Below, one piece after another: positions 34,527 through 47,185 of a stretch of 64,000 nucleotides of DNA. Source of the DNA: Formicarius rufipectus (taxonomy: Eukaryota > Chordata > Aves > Passeriformes > Formicariidae); assembly GCA_013399695.1 (NCBI GenBank), contig VXAU01001255.1, forward strand, positions 94,620-158,619, given 5' to 3'. The notes beneath the pieces were generated by a model. The model was given only the letters and a program-made list of their open reading frames with translations, made no database searches and was not told where the DNA came from. The position numbers and the translations under genes were made by a program. Positions within the stretch are counted from its first letter, which is position 1. Each line of letters opens with the position of its first letter.

Positions 34527-37500
34527 CCCCTTTCAGGATAAACCAGGGACTAGACAGTAAAGAAGAGTTCTCTGGAGGAAGGAGACAAGACTAAAATGAA
34601 TAAAGGAACAGAAGATGCAGTAATTATTATTTTTGCTCTCTAACTGATCACATATACCTCCTACATGTCTTTTAGAAAGCAGGACCATACACCTCTGTAG
34701 TTTTCAGGCAATTAAATAGCCTTATTAAGCAGAATGGTTTTTCCCTATCCATGTCTTATGTGTGGGTTGCAATCATTTCACTGTCCTGCAGATTTTGAAC
34801 AACTGTCTTTGTGGTCTTAGGTAGTGTAGACACTCAGAGAGGCAACTGCCTGTTTATTAGCAGGAATGTAGGTACTCAGCACTGGTGCACTGGAATGGGA
34901 ATGTAACTTCTGCAGATTTTCAGGATGAGTACAGATGTTGGTTTTCAGCTGTTGGGCTCTTCATGTTTCTAGAGTTCCTTTGTTGTCTGCATGCATCACT
35001 ATCTTACAAGATGGTCATTATAAATAGAGTTAGCAGTAATGGATTTTTTTCACTGGGAAACTGCAATATTCTGGTGAAAAATATAACCTGAATCTAGAAT
35101 ACATCTCCCATAGCACAACAATCTGAAAAGGCATTCATCAAGACCTATCACAGTGTTTTAATACCCTTTGATACAGTAAATATTCTTTTATTTCCATTAA
35201 TTGTTTTTTTAGAACGTATGTAAAATGAAACAAAGATGAAATTTACTACCTAAACTTGGTGGTAGTCAGAGATAATAAACATTTGCTCAGAAAAATGACA
35301 CTTCAAAGAAGTAATATACATATCTTTTCCTTCAAAAACCTTATTTCAATAATAACAGTTATACACAGTCATTATAGTTGGTTTTTTTGCTTACTTTAGA
35401 GGACTTATTCGTGGGTGTGGATACTGTGTCAATAGTAATGAGATAATCTATTCAGTAATTTATATGTAAAAAATAATTTATTATTTACTTTGCATTACTA
35501 TAGATTAATGCAGTTCAAATCTTACACATTCATGGCTATTAATGTATGTTTCTTCACATTTTTCCTAGCTGAAATCAACAATTAATCAGATACACATATA
35601 TATATAAATTATAATATTTCTTATGTATTTTTTAGTGAGAGCTATAGTGCCACCTTTAGCAACTCATACAGCAGCCCATTGCTGATGGAAATAGACTGCA
35701 TTTCAAGTTACCTGTTGGAGGGAAGTATTCACTGGCAAAGTGAAATAATTCCTTACACATAAAAGAAATCTATTGCTTTGAAGCTAAAAGAAGATTGTTG
35801 GTCATTAATATAAATTAGAAGGTAAAACTACTGTAAATTGACAAGGGAAATAAAATTTCAAAGCTTAAATTGACATCTGGGAATGAGAGAATATCTTATT
35901 TCTGGAAAGTATACAAGAAACAAAGGAGCTTTCAATGATACCTTAATGAGAGCTTCTGAGGAAAAGGTAGGTCTTACAGTTAGGGGTTAGTTGTGTATGA
36001 GGTGCAAAGTAAGCATTGCCACCGTTTCAAAAGCAATAAGAATTTTACATAAGCAGCAGATTCTAAGGAAGATTTCAAGAGCTGCTTAACTGGATCACTG
36101 ATAAATCATGGAACAGTGGAGCAGTTCAGAGAGAGGGAAAAACAACAAAAAATATTCAGGAATAGATTTCTAGGTGTGAAAAGAGCCCTCATAAAAATTC
36201 TGAGCTAATTAAAACTTACAAATGTTTGTGGTTTGGTTGGGGTTTTTTTGGTTCCTTCTCCTCCCCCTGCCCCAGCATTTTTTTTTTCCTCCTATGAAAA
36301 TAGAGACCTTTATGTTGTCCTGATTATTTTACTGTCTTGGCCGTCTTGATTAGCTTTAGGGATTACTTACCAAGTAGACTCTAGGAGATATGCCTAAGAC
36401 AGTGTTTTTATAAAGACACTAAACTGGTATAAAATATTAAATAGATTTAAAATCCAAATACAACGTACCAGTGACAGTGAAGTGGGTATGTTTTGTATGC
36501 TTTTGCTCTTGCTCCAACGCTATTTTTAATGGCGTCTTAGAAGAAACATAAAATTATTATAATAATTATTGCAAAAAAGGTTATCGCAATACACAAAGCT
36601 AATAAGAAAAAATGTAAATGATGAAAAATACACTGGTGGATCAGTATTACTTGGTAATCTGAAAATAAACAAACAGTATTCATTTATACATGAATAGTCA
36701 AAAGTGATGCATCAGGAAGTATGAAAGTAACTTCTGTTGACCTGAAGTGTAGGATTCTAAGTTAGTGTGATGTGTTCCTGAAAAAAATTAGGAACACAAA
36801 GATAAATAAATATGAGTTTTGAATACAACATTTAGATTAAAAGTCATTAATGCATTCTTTAGATGTAGTGTTATGGGTTGTGTGTAAGAGTTTGAAGGTT
36901 AGCCCAGGTACAACTTATATCAGTTCATGTGCCCACAAATTCTACAAGGTCACTTTCACCTGAAAAATATTCAGCAAGAATCATATGAATTAATAGTCCT
37001 GAGGGGAACCAAAAAAATTCAATCTACTTATTTTAACAAATTTGTATATCTTTTAAAAACTAGCATAAATGCAGCAAACAGAAACTTTTGAGCCCATTAG
37101 GCACGGGTCAGAAAGGTACTATCATCCAAATGTAAACTGAAATTAAAATTATGAACTGCTTTTAAGAAACTCATGAACACAGATACTGAAGACTTCACAA
37201 CAACTCACTCTCTGTCTCTAAAATTTAAATTCTGAATTCTTCTGGCCCACTGCCTTTGTTCAGCAACAATTGATGGAAACCTAGAGCTCCTGCTGTGCTA
37301 GAAGTCACACTAGGTGATCACAAGAGGCACCTTGGAAGTACCTGTAGCTCAGTCTTCTGGACTAAATCTGTTCTCTCTCACTGCTCTCTTGATGTCCACA
37401 ATGCACCCACTAGACATCCCTGGCACCATGGCTAATCCCAGCTAGGCATTCCTTGCTGTGCTTGCTCTTTTTCTCCGTATTTCTACAGTGGATGACAGTG

Positions 37501-37839
37501 ACAAGTACTTCTTAAAACTTATCTCACACACCTGTGTGCATATTGTCAGGTATTTCTTAAAATTCCCTCTTAATGGGAGGGCTCTATATTTAGTCTGCCT
37601 TTACTGCTAGTAAGTAGAATACAGAAGAAAGATAGATTCTGCTCTATCTATTCAGAACAGCACTGCATTGTAATTATTTTTAAATAAACAAGCCTTTATT
37701 GCAAGTGTTATAAAGACTATGAAACACCCTCCCCACTCCCCATGGGTGGATGGATTTATAGCTCAACTGGGGTGCATCTATACCAACAAATGAGGTACAT
37801 GCAACAAACAGGTGGAGTTAGAAGCCACTGCAGAGCTGC
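34527..37839. other. non-coding AT-rich stretch
   Basis: Contains pyrimidine-rich simple sequence near 36240-36295 and short AT repeats near 35595. The part at 37200-37510 is less AT-rich but unrecognised. No gene seen. Confidence 0.55.
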
Positions 37840-38362
37840 AAAGTAATGATTTAGTGTGGCCAGCATGAGCAGGGCAGTGATCACTTCCCTGTATTTGGCA
37901 TTGCTGGGACCACACCTCAAATCCTGTGTCCAGTTTTGGGTGCCTCATGACACAAAAGACACTGAGGTGCTGAAGCAAGTCCAGAGGAAACTGTGAGTAT
38001 TTAGCCTGGGGGTAATGAAGCTCAGGGTGGACTTTGTTGCTCTCTAAAACTGCCTGAAAGGAGGCTGCAATGTGCTGGAGGCCAACCTATTCTTCTGGGA
38101 AACAAGTGACAGGATGAGGCGAAATCATCTCAAATTGTGCCAGGGGAGCTTCAGATTGGACATTGAGAAAAAATTCTTTGCCAAGAGACCAGCAAAGTAT
38201 TGGAAGAGGCTTCCCAGGAGAGTGGTGGAGTCAACATCCCTAAAGATATTTAGAAGACCCTTAGATGAGATACATGGTTTAGTGGTGGCCTTGGTCTGCT
38301 GGGCTAATGGTTGGACCTCTCAGAGGTCTTTTCAACATAAATAGTTTTCTGACTCTATGACT
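37840..38362 (+). mobile_element. CR1 LINE 3' fragment
   Basis: Carries the CR1 sequence for 'cagttttgggtgcctcat', then ctgcctgaaaggaggctg, aacaagtgacaggatgaggc, aaattgtgccaggggagctt, RLDIEKKFFAKRPAKYWKRL (about 38151-38210), agtggtggagtcaacatccc, and a terminal gactctatgac near 38350. An internal deletion joins the early segment to the later one. Frames are broken. Confidence 0.88.
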
Positions 38363-40349
38363 TAAAGACACAGTCTTGTCTTGGAAAGGCAGCCTAAAGG
38401 ACTTTTTAAGAAAATACAGCTGAAGAGAATTACCTCTAGCTGAAGTGGCTATGTGCTTCATATTAATTTTAAAAGGTTCTACTGCTGTTACAAATCAACA
38501 TTAGCAAGAGAGGCTAATTAAGCATCAGTTTGCTGTGAGAAGCTTTACCACATGTAGTAGCTGACTCCAGTTAATTTCTGCATGCTGATCACTCCTCCCT
38601 CTGATATGACTGATCTTTCCCAGAGCTCCATATAAAGACTTCTGGCATGCGATCCCTGTGGAAACTTACACAACGGAAATGCAAAATTTCTTCATTTACT
38701 CAATTTTCTGTGTAACACAAGAAATTAATTCTGAATTTATGAAAATGGCCACCATAGGAATAACTGATGTTTGACCTACAGTTTTAATATATTTAAAGTT
38801 TTAGCTATATTTCTGATTAATTTTGTATATGTACAGAAAGCACTTTTTGTGAATAACAAAAATAATCCTTCCATTAATTACAAAGAAAAATTTCTCATAG
38901 ATTGTTTTATATATAATAATTAGGATCTTTTTTGGGAGGATGTTTAAGAAATGCAATAAAAAACACAGTAGGATCAAAGTAGATGCAAATTTAAGGACTG
39001 GGTTTGGTTCATTAAAATGAAAAGTTACAGCATAGCACATCTCACTGTTAATCTTCAGCTTCTCCACTGCTGTTCACAAATATTGACCTCTCTAATGTAC
39101 TAAGAGGCTGCTTCATGAAGCAAGAGGCTGCATGGCTAACAGCCTGAAAATTTATAGAGAGCATTAGCATTTGCACATTTTTTCTGTCATAAATTATGTT
39201 TCACAAGGGCATCAAGTTAAGATTGCATGCAGAAGTGTATTTGCTTTTCTGGGTTTTATTCCAAATAAAACACTCATGCAGCACTTGCATAAGAGCCTAC
39301 ATTTATTCCTGATCTGAGATCAGTAAGTAATTAAAGACCAGTTCATGGACCTCTGGAATTGTCTTTCCTCCTCCAATTAGATGGTTTTTCTTTAACATAT
39401 ATAGTCTCTGAACTCCTCATAGCAACGTTGAGACATACGCCATTAGGAAAAAATTGCCTTAAAAATCTCTGAAACCTGCATTTTCTAAATTTCTATGCAG
39501 TAGGAATGATTATACTACACTTTCTGCCTTTTTTTCCATGACAAAAGAAGCAGGATTTCCTGAAAAGCTAGCCAGAGCTATCAAATACTATCACAAAAAT
39601 ATTTTCACAGAACTGTCAGAGAAAAGAATCTGAAAATGCATTTCAGAAAGTAATTACTAAAATAAGCAAAGAACTTTTCATTTAATTAATTATATTGGCT
39701 CCAGCTCACAATTAAACAGATTATATGGTTTTCTTTTGAACTATGTCTACCTTTCTATATTGGTTTTTTATATTTATTTGTATTATGTAAAACATACACA
39801 TTCATTTATTCCTCTATACTCTGGAATCAGTGCATGGCACAGACTGATGCATACTGAAACTGGAAACAATGGGCTAATCCCAGTGTCATATCTTTGAAAT
39901 ACAAAATGGACCTGAGTTATTTTACAATGTCAGTTGAAGCAGCTAATGATATTTGACATGGGGACAGGACAGTATTCACTGAACTTTAAGCTTGGTTTGC
40001 CTTGCTCAGTTTGAAGAGGGACAGTGGTCAAATTCCATGGGATAATTACACTGTTTAGAGTAACTTTGCTTGAGAACTATATTTGCTTACAATTGAAAAG
40101 CAGAGAACACTGAAAATACACTCATGTCTTTCCCAATTGACTTTAAAGCTTCTCCTCTGTGTTACTGTGATCCTCTAAGCAACCAGTGACCTGGAAACCT
40201 TCTTTTCAATATAGCTTTGTTTCCCACAAGAATTTATGTGGTTGTACTGATCTGAGTTCTTTTATTTTATGATATTTATGCTTCTAATATGCACTTAATC
40301 CCAGTGCTGGCTGAGGGTACAATGACATCTCAGCACATTGGTCCAAATG

Positions 40350-40396
40350 GAAGTAGATAAGTTCCAGAAGCAGTTATGTTCCAGAAGTAGATAAGT
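40350..40396. repeat. interleaved short direct repeats
   Basis: gaagtagataagt occurs at 40350-40362 and 40384-40396, and gttccagaag at 40361-40370 and 40378-40387, so two duplications overlap. No functional meaning is visible. Confidence 0.9.
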
Positions 40397-41273
40397 GAAT
40401 GTTGAAATAGCTTCTAGCCCATGTGAGAACTTGGCAAACAATATGATGTGCCATACTGCTCTAAATGCATCTGCACACACACATGTGTTTGCATACACAT
40501 ACCCATAATACTTACATTTCAGATAAGTCTTTTTCACAGTAACATACTTGCATTGTAGTAAGGACTGATAAATCCATGGGAAAATATCATCATGGACTTC
40601 TTTTCACACAACTTTAAGTAGTATATTACTTACTTCCACTGTTACATCCCATGATAAAATTAGAAGGATTCTGAGTTGTTTCCTAGGTAATCACAGCCAA
40701 ATGTGAACATTCCATCAGTATCAGTGAGGCCTCCAGATTTCTGAACCCTGGACTTACTGGGAATATTGTAAAAAACTCAGTAGAAGTTATTTGCTGAGGA
40801 GTTCATCCCACACTGTATTTACTCAGAGTAAATCGAGTCCCACTGGGAGTTTCCTTAATCTGGATACATTCTTTTACTTTGTCTGTGTACAGCCTTTGTC
40901 TGCCTTTCCCAGCTAGAGACATTTTTATGTTTTGTTTTGATTTTAATTCTAAACTATCACAGAAAGCTATGAAACTGCATGGTTCGTAGTAAACTTTGCT
41001 TATAAAATTTCATCTTTTGATGCCTGTGAGTTTAGTAAGGCAACAGAGCTTTGGAGACCTTGATTTTAAGTAGTATTTATGTACTAATTATCTCCTTTTC
41101 TTTCACGAGACACATTTCTTAACTTTGAAGTCCTGAGAAGACTTAGATGTTTCATATAGAATTAGAAAGAGCTGTGTGAGAATCTATGGCCTCTAAAATG
41201 AAGTCTAGATGCCTGTAACCAATGTAAAGGTTTTGGGGGTTTTGTTGGATTTTTCTTTTTTTTCTGTTTTTGT

Positions 41274-41317
41274 NNNNNNNNNNNNNNNNNNNNNNNNNNN
41301 NNNNNNNNNNNNNNNNN
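41274..41317. other. 44-base assembly gap
   Basis: Ns follow a G/T- then T-rich low-complexity stretch (about 41228-41273). The right flank is ordinary sequence. Confidence 0.95.
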
Positions 41318-43141
41318 TTGCAAGTCATGACATTTGTTATATTTCATTTTCTTCAACTCTGAATCAGAAACAATGGTATTCATCTTCCTTACCAAAAGCA
41401 ATGCTAACATTAGTCTATACTGTTAAGGTATTTCCCATATTAGTACTTTTCTCCTATGAAAGGTATGGTAATTATGCTTCATTAAACTGATTGCACTTAC
41501 AGTCACAAGCCCAAGCTTCTTTGCCTTCCTGTTATAATTCAAAGTAATCATCACCTTCTTCATAGGTACTTATGGTACTTTTTCTTAACCAGAGCAGCAA
41601 AAGCAGATGGATTACATCTATGAATCTTCTACATTATTAAATTTGCACTCAATAATCTTTTGAATATTGAGATTATAAGCATTTTCTGAAAACTCTTTTA
41701 GATGCATCGCCTAGTTTACTGTGTTGAAATTTCAAACAAAATATTTAAAAAATATCCACACCATGACATGTCTAATTAGTTTGCTCTGTCCATTGCTCAC
41801 TGATTCCACTGAGATTTTTCAGTGGACTACTGAGCTACTTTCACAGATCTTCTGCTTAAGTATCCAAGAAAGCAGTAATAAAAATAGATTATATTAGTCA
41901 CTCTTGTCTCAAACAGTTCTTATGGCATGTGTATCATATATTACTGTTTTTATTTTATTCTCTCTAAGCATGGATGATGCTGAATATTAAGAACTCTGTG
42001 AATAAATACTAACAGCAAAAGAAATACACACTCTTCAGATAGAATATAGCTTATCATAGTCCCTGTTATGACAGAAAAATATATTATACAGTACAGGTGA
42101 AATAGCAGGATTTTGCTTGTGGGGGACGACAGTTCCTGAATTAGCCTGAAGGGAAAAAGTATAATACAGCAAAGAAAATTCCTTCATTCTCTTGTTGGTA
42201 AGTCTCAGAAGTAATATTTAGCAAATAAGGACTTGAAGCTGAGGTGCTAACTCTATTCTTGGAAATTGTGAATCTTGATAAAAAAAGGAGAGGAAGAATA
42301 GTACACTTTCAGCCTACATGTGAAAATTTTTGAAGAGTTAGTTGCCTGCCTGTTCTTCTCATCAGGATGTCAAAATACATCTTTGGGTGCTATGATACCC
42401 TCAGGCACAACTTGACAGTACAGCTGCTGCTATAGAGAAGTTGGTACTGTAGTAAACTGTCATCAGCTTTGTTTTACTCCTTTACTTTAATATTTACATG
42501 GGGATATCCATAACATTAGCAATGTGCATCATCTCAGGATATGGACATCCTAGCAGCTCTACTCACCAAAACCCAACCACTTTTTTCTGTATTAACTAAG
42601 GAAAGTCAGCGAAGGGGACTGGTACTGTCTCATAAGGAAAATAGTCATGAAGATATTCTGCTCAGCAAATTATTCTAATGTATATTTGTCTTAATTTTAA
42701 TTTCTTTTTTGCAAATGTTGTGAGTTTCTTAAAGTTTAGACATCCCTTGCATAGCTAGACAATCTGTGTTGTTTTATATATATGCATAATACAGGTGCAT
42801 GACAGAGTCTCAGCAACATCTTGTTACAGTGCTTTGATTTCTGTGTACCACTCCAATGGAGTTAAATGAAGACACTCATTTATGGAGATGTCATCTGAAC
42901 CAGTGATATTTCACCTTTTCAGACTGAGCTCGAGAGACAACTCAGTGGTTTTCAAGAGCTATTATTAATTTCCAGGCTTTCTTGAGTGGGTGTTGCCATG
43001 CCTGTGCCAAGATACTTTACCATAAACAAAACAAACCCCAATCTTGCTAATATTCTCGTGGAGTACTCTAACTAAAAAACAGGTACAGACCATAAATAAG
43101 TAGTCATTGCTAAATGTATAATGACACTTGTACAGTAGGAA

Positions 43142-43759
43142 TGTCCTGATTTTGGCTAGAATAGAGTTAGTTTTCTTCCCAGCTGGCTGATACTGTGCCA
43201 TGTTTTGGTTTCAGTGTGAGAATAGTATTGATAACACACCAACATTTTTGGTTGCTAAGTAGTGCTTACCCTGAGTCAAGGGCTTGTCGGTGTCTCATTC
43301 TCTGCTATTGAGGAGCTGCACAACGTGCTGGAAGAGGTGACCAGGCCAGGCCAGGTGACTCAAACTGGCCAAGGGAATATTCCATACCAAAGAACCTCAC
43401 GCCCAGTATATAAACTGGGGGCAGCTGCCTGGAAGGAGTGGAGTGCTGCTCAAAGTTTGGCTGGGCATTGGTTACTGGATGGGGAACAATTTTTTACTGT
43501 GCATCACTTGTTTCACTTGGGTTTTATTCCCCTCTGTCTTTTATTGTCATTAAAATATTGTAATTATTTTAATTGTTATTTTCATTATGGTTTGTTGTTG
43601 TTGCTACAAAAATTTGTTTCAATTATTAAACTATTCTTACTCCAGCTCCCAGTTGTCTATTTTTGTTTCTGATTATCCTTCCCATCTCACCTGGGGCAGA
43701 GTGCAGTGAAGTGAGCAGCTGCATAGTAATTAGTTGCTGGCTGGTGTTAAGCTCTGATA
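43142..43759 (+). mobile_element. solo LTR of family A, nearly complete
   Basis: Starts tgtcctgattttggctagaa and runs through gtattgataacacaccaaca, tgcttaccctgagtcaaggg, gggaatattccatacc (about 43375), the TATA-type box in cagtatataaactgggg (about 43404-43420), a leader with gctgggcattggttactgga, a T-rich zone near 43560-43610, a ttaaactattcttactcc segment in the polyadenylation part, and a close near ttagttgctggctggtgtta. It ends about 43759. Flanking bases are similar (aggaa on the left, tggaa just past the right end) but not an exact duplication. No retroviral genes adjoin it. Confidence 0.88.
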
Positions 43760-46424
43760 TGGAATAATAAATTTAATTTCTGTTAAAATCTTTCATCTCA
43801 AATATTTTCCTGTCTCTAAGCTTTGAGTGTTATTATAAGGAAATAGACTAAAACAATACCCTTATTTAATATATTCTTTTGTTTCTTGATTTCTTTTGCA
43901 TGAGTTCAGTAGTTAACTGGTCAGTTGAATACACATTTTGCCACTTGTAGTTATTGATAACAGCCACATTACTGCCAAAAGATACAAACTAACTAAATTA
44001 ATAAATTATATTTTCCAGTATTCTTATGAATTAAATGTTGATATGATATAAAGGAAACTTCTTTATGATGCTAATCTACTAAATTATAAGAGTAATTGAT
44101 GCTGAATGAATTCTGTAGTTGGCGCTTCTTTTTTTTTTAATCTTTTTCAGCCTGTTTTTTCCATGCATAAGGCTTCTATCTTCCACTGGTAAGAGTTCTG
44201 CACTATTCCAAATAAACTTCACAAGATGACATTTGCTTGAACTTTTCACACACCCAAAAGGGAGATGCAGAGCTGGATCAGGCACAGTAGTGTTACCAGA
44301 CTCCAGGCTGCTTGCTTGTCTCCCTTTCTTGACTGCTGTAATATGTTTATGATGGTGCTTCATTATAACTTCTGTTTCTTTATCTTTTTCTTCCTCCTCT
44401 CATTCAGATTCCAGCACTTTACAGTGACAAGTGACTCTAAGGAATACATTTTATTCGAGAAAATCAAACCAAATGTATGAAATAAATTCGCTTGCTTTGT
44501 AACAACATAGAAAATGAGCAGATTACATATTGTCAATGGATTAAATACTTTCATTCCATGAAACATGAAAGAAAATAACAACACTGTTTTCATATGAAAA
44601 TTAGAACGAAAGCAATCTGCACCTTGGACACAAACTGGCCAAAATCCATTAATAGCAGTCGATAGGGTGCTCTTGAGATGGTGATATACTCAAAAAATAA
44701 AGTGATAAATAATAATTTAAATTGTTTTTAATTAGTTATTTTTTGTTTATAAGCAGTAAAAACATTCTTTTTCTTACATAATTTATGTTAATATTTAGTC
44801 ATCCTTTAGTTACATGATGATGTAGCCTCCTTTTCAGTGAAATTTCACACACTTCACATTGTAATACCGAACATGATAAACCCTGAAGCGCCACAGGAAG
44901 AAGCATCTTTGATAACATATAAAATTTTTTATTGGTCTTCACATTTTGGAAGTGGTATCTTTTTCACTACCATTTATTTGTATCTTATCAATAAGTATAT
45001 CTTCACATTCATATATACAAGTCAATTCTCGATTCACAATAGAAAAACAGAATTTTCACATTTGGGACCAGGATGCCTACAGGAGCAACATCTTTTATAA
45101 CATTTTCACCTGTTAATTTCTTAATTTTTCTTTATTTCCGCAGAAGAGTTTTTAGAAGAAATCCCTTAGGTCTTTAATGGTATAACATGACATGAGGACA
45201 AATTTAGAAGTATATACTAACTTTTGGAAAATAATCTAGGAACATCACTAAATGCATGATCTATTTGTTTCCAGAACATCTAATAATAGTGTTGGGAAGC
45301 CAGATGAAATTTAGGAAGTTCCAGTGTGGCAAAAGGAATAGTGATTGATACTTATATATTTCCACTGAGATATTACCACAGTATCAAGCACTGTGGGGAA
45401 AAATATTATTTATGTTCCCACATGAGGAGACACACGTAGCTCTTCATATTTTTGCTGGTTTGTATTAACACCTGAGCTTTTTCTTCCATCTTATTTCCTA
45501 CCCCCACCCTGTTGACAAGGGAGAATGAGAGAGCAGTTGGAGAGGAGTCTGGTATCCTTTCAAGGCAAGGCCACCATAGGTAGCAGCATCAGGTTTGGAC
45601 CACTTTATTTCCAGCTCTTTACTTGTGCTCCCAAAAGAAAAAAAAAAATTAAAATTACTGAGGAATGAAAAATGGCAGATTTTAAAATTAATATGTGCCA
45701 ATGATTATACATTAAGGTTTCTTTTTAATTTTGTAAAATAGTTATCTGTGTATATACATGTAGAAAGTGTGGGTAAGATATAAGGCATGGGATAGATCAG
45801 AAATTGATTAGGATTATAACACAGTTACTAAACAATTCTTCAAGTGAGCAGTCCCATTGATATGACTGAACTTAATTATCTCTAATTTTTCAAAAATATT
45901 ATTTCAGTGTTTAATGGTATATGGTAACATCTAGGCTTTTGAAAATAAGTCCATGCTTCCTTTCCTTTCTGGACTAGATGACCAAGAATAAAGAGTTGTG
46001 AGTTATGCCTTCACTTAGCTTGTAGAAGCCAAGAATTTCAAACTATTTCATTGATTCTACAGAGATGTTACTGATTGGCACTTCAGTTGTACAACCTGTC
46101 CTGTTTTTTCACAGAAAGGGATAAAATTTAGCTGAATTTTTCCTGTCTGGTACTGATTTTGATAGATCCAGGGTGTAAAAGGAGGAAAAAGGTATGCAAA
46201 TGCATTAACATTTTAATATCTTAGCAATAACTGTGTAGAAGTTAGGTGTCTAGCTTGACATAGTTATTTGGATTTTTTCTGTAGCTTGCAGATGAGCACC
46301 TCCAGAAGGTACTGCTAATGTTTATCATACATTCATCTTTAAGGGTGAAATCAAACACCTTCTGAAGAGAAAGGAATTAGCAAAAAAAAAAAAGTAGATA
46401 ATCTGGAAACTGGGAGGACCTGTT
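43760..46424. other. non-coding AT-rich stretch
   Basis: No gene, RNA or transposon recognised. An A run near 45640 is the only simple sequence of note. Confidence 0.55.
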
Positions 46425-47185
46425 CACTTCCTAGAAGGCAGGGAGGGTCTGCAGAGGGACACTGACAAATCAGAGGGCTGGGCAATCACCAACCATAGGA
46501 AGTTCAACAGGGAAAGTGCCAAATTTTGCACCTGAGATGGGGCAACTCCAGATGTAGGGCCAAATTGTGGGATGAGAGGTTGGAAAGTAGTGCCATGGAA
46601 TGGGATCTGGAGGTCCTGGTGGATGGCCAGTTGGATATGAGCCAGCAGCACCCTGGAGCCAGGAGGGACATCCCTGTCCTTGGGGGACATCAGGCACAGC
46701 ATTGCCAGCCGGGTGAGGGAAGGGATTGTCCCGCTCTGCTCTGCACTGGGGCGGCCTCACCTGCAATATTGGGGCAATTTAATCAAAACAATGTAAGAAA
46801 GACATTGGGCCATTACAGACTGTCCAAAGGAGGGCAACGAGGATGGTGAAAGGCCTTGACAGGAAGCCATATGAGGAATGGTTGAGAGTAATCGATTTGT
46901 TCAGCTGGAGGAGACCGAAGGGAGACCTTGAGGTACAACTTCCTCGAGAGGGGCAGAGGAGGAGCAGGCACTGATCTCTGCTCTGTGGTGACACTGACAG
47001 GACTCAAGGGAATGGCCTGAAGTTGTGTCAGGGGACGTTTATGTTGCATCTTAGACTAAAATTTCTTTACCAGAGGGTGGCTGGCCACTGAACAGGCCCT
47101 TGGGGTGTGCTGTGCAGGGCCAGGAGCTGGACTCGATGATACTTGTGGGTCCCTTTCAACTCAGCATATTCTGTTATTCTGTGAT
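46425..47185 (+). mobile_element. CR1 LINE 3' fragment with terminal tail
   Basis: Begins in the late reverse transcriptase region (cacctgagatggggcaactc, the 'HLRWGN' motif near 46530) and continues through gaggtcctggtggatggcca (about 46610), ccaaaggagggcaacgagga (about 46825), aggggcagaggaggagcagg (about 46951) and gggtccctttcaactcagca, ending in attctgttattctgtgat (47168-47185), the octamer-type tail. A degenerate stretch near 46770-46815 and several frameshifts break the frame. Confidence 0.9.

Larger units (their letters stand above)
38363..43141. other. long non-coding AT-rich stretch with one assembly gap
   Basis: Nothing recognisable besides an interleaved short duplication near 40350-40396 and the gap at 41274-41317. 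Open frames that cross the gap are artefacts. Confidence 0.55.
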